Positions 58,440 through 64,000 of a stretch of 64,000 nucleotides of DNA are shown piece by piece. The stretch spans positions 13,719,501-13,783,500 of the forward strand of contig NC_085121.1 in NCBI RefSeq assembly GCF_030269925.1. Direction: 5' to 3'. How positions within the stretch are numbered: position 1 is the stretch's first letter; each line of letters starts with the position of its first letter. Below the pieces are notes generated by a model that ran no database searches, was not told the DNA's origin, and worked only from the letters and a program-made list of their open reading frames with translations. Both the position numbers and the translations under genes were made by a program. The DNA comes from Bombyx mori. Taxonomy: Eukaryota; Arthropoda; Insecta; Lepidoptera; Bombycidae.

Positions 58440-59197
58440 ATGACGCGTTGTTTTGTACCAATATGCTCAGAAATTGGAGTACATCAATTCCCGAAGGACA
58501 AGAAAATTGGAAGACTGTGGTTAAAGGCCATTTGACGCGAAAAAAGTATTCACACAAAAAGTTCGAGGTTATGTCATAAACTCTTTGTGGAATCTGACTA
58601 TGAAAACATTAGTAAATACACAGGTATGCTTCTTTCTGTCAAATATATATAATGCATGACTAGGTGTAGCACACATCATTGTTCTCTTATTAAAAAAATC
58701 CAATAATAATTAGTTAGGCACACTATTAGTTGCTAATATATTTTGCAAGTAGATTTATGCTGTAAGGAACCTTTTAACAAACACAAAATCAGACTGGAGG
58801 AAACACATTCCTCATGAGCTGTTGTTCATTATCAGCTGTTACTATTGAAAGTTCTATCTAAATCGCTGCATCCATTGCAATAACAAATATTTTGAAACTA
58901 TGGTCAGGTTTCCTTGTGATAGTATATTTAAATGTTATTCTTTGTGTTGCAGGTGTCAAACATTAACATAAATATCTCAAGAAAGGTGCTGTACCATCTA
59001 TATTTTCATGGAATATGAAACCAGTTTCTGAAGAAACAAAAAGTAGAGAAGTTACTTATGTAATTTTAGAGAAGGAATTGTCAATAAAAATAATTAAAAA
59101 TATTCCTGATTTTTTATTTCGACAAGTGTGTATAGTTATAATACAGATATTTTTCATACAATGCTTCTTTGAAAATATTTTCATAAAAGATATCTAA
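58440..59197 (+). pseudogene. THAP zinc-finger protein of the TIR element, broken
   Basis: Exon 1 (58440-58623) begins MTRCFVPICSEIGVHQFPKD and shows the THAP pattern C-x4-C...H-x-FP-x-D...W. Codon 32 is TGA where families have Arg (CGA to TGA), and the second Cys/His pair reads C-HKL-F, so the His is lost. Donor GTATGC and acceptor TTGCAG lead in phase to exon 2 (58953-59197), with another stop (TAA), then LKKGAVPSIFSW, the short motif that ends many THAP proteins. Known role of THAP: sequence-specific DNA binding, including TIR binding by P-type transposases. Confidence 0.7.
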
Positions 59198-59882
59198 TTT
59201 ATTTAACATATTATTTATAAAATTATTGTCTTTTTCAACATAAATCACTTTGATGTCCTTGTAGGTGTAAATGACCAAGTTGCAGTATGTTTTGCCTGAG
59301 CAGTATAACTGTCCTTGGATTTGATAATAATATGGGCAGGTTTTTTTAGAGACAATATCCCGTTACATTGTTCTAAGTAAGGCACCGTTGATATATTTAT
59401 TTCATGTTTTCTGCTAGCGTATGGACATTTCACTTCAATTATAGCTTCTTCGCCCAACACACCATCAGGAGATGCAGCAAGATATGGGCGCTCTTGGCTA
59501 TTGAAAATGCCACATGGCTCCACTAGCAAATCATATATATTAGCATATTTTGCTAGAGCATTTTTTTCATTTTGTTTCAAAATTAAAATTTTTGTCATGT
59601 AGCTCTAATCTGAAAAAAGTAAAATAATACATTAGTTGGTAGGTAATGTGTGTAATATGAGCAATTATTTTTGCACATGCTACAAGGAATAAAGTTCCTA
59701 AGGTACACAATTTAATATTATTATTATAATAGCTACCGGAAACAGTTTGAGAGAAGTTTTCTAAGTTAAAATAAAACATCAACATTGTACCTTTCGACAA
59801 AATCCACTTTTTTTCTTCGTAAAGATGCAACACGTTTTCTCAACTCCTCCTTTAATTCTTTAACTATCCAGTTGGAATACAT
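59114..59882 (-). pseudogene. SAP-motif plus YqaJ-type nuclease protein of the TIR element, broken
   Basis: Exon 1 (59882-59791) reads MYSNWIVKELKEELRKRVAS and continues KKVDFVER, a SAP DNA-binding helix pair. A donor/acceptor pair leads to 59609, where the frame soon meets TGA. In another frame the YqaJ (phage exonuclease/RecB-like) core follows: PYLAASPDGVLG, then IIEVKCPYAS, which keep the Asp and the Glu-x-Lys of the active site. A second frame change near 59290 gives CSGKTYCNLVIYTYKD, the usual end of the fold, and a stop at 59114. So all parts can be read, but in several frames. The tail overlaps exon 2 of the THAP gene on the other strand. Confidence 0.7.
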
Positions 59883-60267
59883 GTTGTAAAACTGTTTAGC
59901 ACTACTTAGAAAGTAATAAGAACCGTATCAAAGTCACAAAATGCCGAAATATCACGAACGCAAAACTCACAAAATGGCGGCTCTCTGTGACAAGGGAACA
60001 AGCTACGCTGGCGACATCTGAGAAAAGCTTTAACCGGCCAACCCCATTGTACCTTTATGAAACGAATTTTAAAGGTATCCATTAAACGGGGTGATTAGGG
60101 ACAAATCGCAACTTTATGAGCAATTTTAAGGTAGTTGTTGATGTATTGATGCTATATCAGGATCAAAATGATTGAGTCTTGGAGGTATCTTTGTTATCCA
60201 ATGTAAAAATTAGACATGTGTAAGTAATGCGTGTGATATTACTCCGGTAATATTACTCTACGATGTA

Positions 60268-61235
60268 ATGCAACATCACATCGTAGGGGTCAGTCAGGGT
60301 AGTACGCTTGGTCCGACTCAGTTTTTAATCATGATAAATGATCTATCTTATATTCTCAGTGAGAGGACCAAGTGTCTTATGTTTGCTGACGATCTTAAGC
60401 TGTACGTTGGGGTCGGGTGTGATGCTGAGCGCCATGCTTTGCAACGCGACATTACTCGGGTTGCAGAGTGGGGAGAGCGTAATCGCTTGCATTTGAATAC
60501 TAATAAATGCAAGGTCGTTGCTTACAGCCGGTCACGGTCGCCCGTGTTGTTTCCATACCATTGGAGTAATTTTGAATCATGTGGCAGTTATACGTGACCT
60601 GGGAGTTATTTTCGATTCCAAGCTAACGTTTAAAGATCACATACAAAATATATGTAAAAGGGGTAGTGGTCTGCTCGGGTTCATAATTCGTCAGACGCAC
60701 GACTTTGTAGGCCATCGTGTGATTGTTATGCTGTACGATGCCTATTTGCGAAGTAGTCTTGAATATAACGCACTCGTGTGGGATCCTCGCGAAGCAGTTC
60801 AAAAGCTAATGCTGGAAAAAATTTTGCAGGTTCCTCTTCAAGAAAATGTATGGATACTATCCGTTCTTGTATTCATCACTTTATGTGACTGGTATGGTCG
60901 GATTAGATACTCTTGAGCTCAGACGGAAGATGACTCTTATGGTGCATTATTATCAGCTATTGCATAACAAAATTGATAACTCCACTGCACTGGAATCAGT
61001 GTCGTTATATGTGCCTGATGGCTACATGCGCGGATGTATGTGTAGAGGGGTGCGTCGCCAGCGGCAGCTTCTTTCTTAGTACTACGCACGCGCGTACGCA
61101 GCACACCGCTAACTCTCCGACGCATCGTGCTGTCTCGCTACTCAATGGCTTGCTAGCCTATGCTCCGGAAATGGATATATTCCATGATGGTTTGCAGCGA
61201 TTTATTGTTGTTGTTAGGAATTACTTAAGCTAATT
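60268..61235 (+). pseudogene. Non-LTR reverse transcriptase fragment with FADD box
   Basis: Frame 1 (60268-60597) has GVSQGSTLGPTQFLIMINDL and LMFADDLKLYVG, the RT catalytic FADD box, and the HLNTNKCKVVAYS step. Another frame goes on with RDLGVIFDSKLTFKDHI and LRSSLEYNALVWDP; a third ends with a tail like NGLLAYAPEMDIF (to about 61235). At least two frameshifts. Type is jockey/CR1-like; the N-terminal half is missing. Confidence 0.8.
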
Positions 61236-62422
61236 ATTAATACCTTACAAATGTTTTGGTTTATACTGTTAATTTGTAAGTAGATTAAATAAATCACACA
61301 TTACGCGAAGGAAACAAACATCACACTATCACCCAACATGTTTTTTGCTTTGTCGTGTAATGTTGCTTAATACACGAACGGAACCGAGCGAGCGAGACAG
61401 ACCGATCGACGCTGCAACGCGATGCCTTGACGTGCAGTGCTACAGCACTACGCAAAATAAATGAGCAAGCGACACGGAATTATTCCTAGTGATTTTGAAC
61501 CGTATGCCCTGGCCGCTAGGTACATTTTTATACCTATGGTACATCTGAATTTTAATATAGGTATTTGTGTTTATATTTTTCATGCGGCCAGCCGGTAATT
61601 CCCCGCAAGTAGTTACTTCATTTTTTTTTCGCAACTTTTGTAAAATCGCTAGTCGCTCGTAATTGTTTAGTAATATTTCATATTAATTTTTGTGTTTGAA
61701 TTACTTAAGCACTTGTTTGAAGATAGTTTTATTATTTGTTTTAATGCGTGCTTAATAAGTGAAAGAAAGAATGGCGTCTAAATGAAAGTACAGTCCTCTT
61801 TGGATGCATTTTGAGGAGACCGCGCCGAAACAATGCGTCTAATGCTCTCGTATATTAACATTATCGTCGAGCTCAATTTGCAGTCTAAGTCGCCATATGA
61901 AATCCGTTCATCCCACAATAAATTATATGAAGTAAAAAATAAAATTATTATACTATTAAGTAAGTCAATCTCTGTCAAGTAATATAACAGTGTATTACAA
62001 TATAAAGTATGAACACATCACTTAAGTAATGATTCGGGTGTATAGATACAATGTATTCGTCACAGTATCTACTGAACGCACCGAGTAATGTTAAGAGTGA
62101 TGTGTAATGTTTTCGAGTAATATCACCTGTCTGTAAAAGTGATGTCATATCACATTACATTGGGAAGTGATGTTTTGCGTAAGTCTAGTAAAAATATGCA
62201 ATTAGCAAAAATAGGTGATATCCCTATTCACCGGAAGTTGGGGTTAATGGGGACGAAATTAGTATCAATAGAGAAATTCGCTAGGGCTGGCACTACTTGG
62301 TTTTAATTTATTTATTTAGTTGCACCAACAAAGTGATTATTTTTATATTTTGTTTATCTGAGCTAAGAGATTAGGTGTGTCGGTTATTCCATGGATTAAT
62401 TTGCTTAGAAATATACCACCCA
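61236..62422. other. Repeat-rich spacer without a gene
   Basis: Contains words such as gtgatattactc and 'acattacacatcac' (62090-62170, inverted) that echo 60220-60290, so part may be a decayed inverted repeat. 61380-61450 is CpG-richer. No coding signal. Confidence 0.4.
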
Positions 62423-62620
62423 TTAGTCCCTCCGGTTAAGAAAAGAGTCTAGATTAAAGTGGCGAAGTATGTCTCTATAGCTGGGCAACTTTCTACCCAG
62501 ATTGTAGTTGTAAGACAAGTTCCATAGAAACCGTTTCTGGACACTTTCTAATCGTTTCTTGTATAGCTCATAATAAGGATTCCACACGATGCAGCAATAT
62601 TCTAACTGCGTACGAGAGCA
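62423..62620 (-). pseudogene. Non-LTR reverse transcriptase C-terminal fragment
   Basis: On the minus strand an uninterrupted frame of about 65 codons reads RTQLEYCCIVWNPYYELYKK, RLESVQKRFLWNLSYNYNLG and ends YRDILRHFNLDSF before TAA at 62423-62425. The 'LEYxxxVWNPYY' and 'IQKRFL' steps are typical of the thumb/C-terminal part of jockey/CR1-like RTs. Confidence 0.75.
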
Positions 62621-62649
62621 TTATAAATTGTGAAATTAATAATTTTCCG

Positions 62650-63250
62650 ATTTTGCGAATAAAATTGAAATTATTAAAAAACATTTTTTATGCCAATTCG
62701 ATCTAAATATCCCTTCTAGCGTAAGTCATAAGAATCAAGTGGATACCCCCACTCTGAACAAATATTAATATATTTTATTATATATTTTTCTGCTTCTGCA
62801 CTTGGACATTTTTGTCCACCTTGAGATTTTATTGTTCTTATTATAGGTCTGTGCAAAACCAACGAACTTATATTAAAATGCTTAGCTATTTCAACTAAAA
62901 GCTTATTCCCAATTTCATAGGCTTCTATTGCTGTTTTTAATATTAAGGGATCATATCTATACTAATATATAAATCTACAGTGGTTTTTACGGATGTTCCG
63001 TTATAACTACTGAACCATGCATTCGATTGACTTGAAACTTGGTATCTATGTAGGAAATACATGTACTTAATGTACAGGCTAATATTTATATGAGTGTTGG
63101 ACTCCCTACACTAGTTGCGGGGGCGTTAATGATGAGAATCTTTGTGGGGTGAGAAATAATAATGTCAATTTTCAATGCCCAGCGAAGCGGACGGGTACAG
63201 CTAGTCTCTTATAAGGCTTTGCACTCTTTGATACACGCGAGGCATATATC
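62650..63250 (-). pseudogene. pogo-like transposase N-terminal remnant, cut by a Helitron
   Basis: Minus strand, 63240-63205 then 62955-62650: SAKPYKR joins over the Helitron to YDPLILKTAIEAYEIGNKLL, then IAKHFNISSLVLHR, IKSQGGQKC, EAEKYIIKY and CSEWGYPLDSYDLR. The order (helix-turn-helix of the psq type, then a CENP-B-like second part with E-W/M-G-x-P) fits pogo/jerky-type transposases. It ends in a TAG after YDLR, then KGYLDRIGIKN is still readable before more stops. The DDE domain is missing. Confidence 0.65.
62956..63204 (+). mobile_element. Non-autonomous Helitron inside the transposase remnant
   Basis: A|TCTATACTAATATATAAATC start, 'ctactgaaccatgcattcga' inside, AAGCGGACGGGTACAGCTAG|T end. 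Removing these 249 bp restores the host frame exactly, which proves both borders and insertion between A and T. Confidence 0.85.
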
Positions 63251-64000
63251 TACAAATAGAAAACAATACGCAACTGATAATATAAATATTAGCTAAACAA
63301 TAAAATAACACTGCATTAATAATTAAATAAAAGTTCTAGACAAAAACATCATGAATAAACCAGATTCTTACCAACACATTTTAAAAATATTGTTATAACT
63401 ACACAAGCAACCTTACAAACCTGTGCCTATTTATATTAAGTCGCTCTCATTCAACTTATTCTTATCCCAATTGACTCCTTTTTCGTTGTTATTTATACCT
63501 AAGACGTCCCCGATATCCCCAAAAACAACAGATTTTTACATGTATTTTTATATTATCAAAAAACATTAAAACCAATAACAACGGAGACTTACTTTTAATA
63601 TATATGATGGTTCAAACACTAAATAACGTTTATAAATAACAGTCATTTTCTATTATTATCAAATAAATAAAAGAGAGCAAAGTTTCTAGCACTAAAATAA
63701 TTACCACCACAAGAAGTTAATTTTCTGCTATTAAACTACACAAAATGGAAGATTTTGCAACGAATATAAAACTAATATTGAGCGCCGAAAGATTTTCCTG
63801 GTTTTCCCCCATTCACCTCTCAATCTCTAATCACCCCGTTTTACGGTACCTACCTACATATTAAATTATCTGTTAAATGTCATGGCCTAAAGGTCTAGTT
63901 ACCAGGCCATAAACTCAAAAAAAATATCTGATAAATGTCACCTATCAAATCTGATCAATAACAGTTGGATAAAAAATAAAATTTGTAAATAAAATAGTCT
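63251..64000. other. AT-rich right edge of the window
   Basis: Includes the right inverted repeat (63824-63843) and a repeat phrase at 63882-63920 (ggcctaaaggtctagttacc) that recurs near 39605. No exon seen. Confidence 0.45.

Larger units (their letters stand above)
58342..60047. mobile_element. TIR DNA transposon with THAP and SAP-YqaJ genes, TGTA target duplication
   Basis: 1706 bp. Perfect 11-bp TIRs ATGGGGTTGGC / GCCAACCCCAT, flanked on both sides by TGTA (58338-58341 and 60048-60051). Inside the TIRs a second matched block ends in TTGTTCCC on both sides. Two decayed genes face each other: a THAP-finger frame (+) and a SAP/YqaJ-nuclease frame (-). The latter lacks the middle that I would expect, so this is probably an internally deleted copy. 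I know no named superfamily with exactly this pair. Confidence 0.75.
60083..63843. mobile_element. Composite element bounded by CGGGGTGATTAG inverted repeats
   Basis: TTAAACGGGGTGATTAGGGA at 60083-60102 and the reverse complement of TAAAACGGGGTGATTAGAGA at 63824-63843. No exact target duplication seen. Within: LINE fragments in both directions, a pogo-like transposase remnant (-) near the right end, and a Helitron. The transposase is placed as expected for the owner of the TIRs. Confidence 0.5.

Noticed and set aside
60212..62175. Inverted similarity between words such as gtgatattactc on both sides of the RT fragment
   Set aside because: The matches are patchy and I could not set borders or a target duplication, so no element is called.
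1..64000. CRISPR-like arrays, bacterial operons or prophage
   Set aside because: Introns, SINEs, Helitrons and LTR elements show an animal genome. The tandem arrays have no spacers of unique sequence.

Overview
The window is AT-rich, intron-bearing eukaryotic DNA packed with transposable elements. It is most likely from the silkworm Bombyx mori or a close bombycid moth. The main clue is at least a dozen copies of a tRNA-derived SINE that matches the Bombyx Bm1 family, with tRNA-like A and B boxes at one end and a poly-T/poly-A tail at the other. Lepidopteran Helitrons ending in CTAG and moth-type non-LTR fragments agree with this. The species call rests on recognition, not on a search.

Layout. 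1-17 kb: no convincing host gene; Helitrons, Bm1 copies, LINE tails and foldback elements. 17.2-31.9 kb (+): a four-exon gene for a predicted single-pass membrane protein (1253 aa) whose outer part is a huge Cys-poor, Glu/Pro/Thr/Ser-rich repeat domain; its first intron is 10 kb of transposon debris. 33.3-38.7 kb (-): a six-exon, seven-finger C2H2 zinc-finger protein (455 aa) with a duplicated Cys motif in its tail. 40.0-44.6 kb (+): a complete seven-exon SLC19-family (thiamine/folate-type) transporter (426 aa), divergent from the zinc-finger gene. 47.6 kb (-): a 60-aa SMCO4 microprotein. 56.0-58.1 kb (-): a four-exon PLPP6-like lipid phosphatase (216 aa). For the four multi-exon genes I joined exons by GT/AG sites, and the summed lengths are exact multiples of three with one terminal stop.

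Mobile elements fill the rest. A hAT element with 8-bp target duplications and long G runs lies at 48.7-49.2 kb. A young LTR retrotransposon with almost identical LTRs lies at 49.5-53.2 kb; it has lost most of gag-pol and instead carries three 203-bp units, each folding into about five stem-loops, followed by a 59-bp GC-rich tandem array. A 492-bp element with 16-bp identical TIRs lies at 55.4-55.9 kb. A 1.7-kb TIR element at 58.3-60.0 kb, flanked by TGTA, contains two convergent decayed genes: a THAP-finger protein and a SAP plus YqaJ-nuclease protein. Next to it, 60.1-63.8 kb is a composite TIR element with a pogo-like transposase remnant that was cut by a Helitron.

The best candidates for something undescribed are the THAP / SAP-YqaJ transposon and the stem-loop array inside the LTR element. 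The host genes look like unrelated housekeeping or membrane genes that happen to be neighbours, not a pathway cluster.
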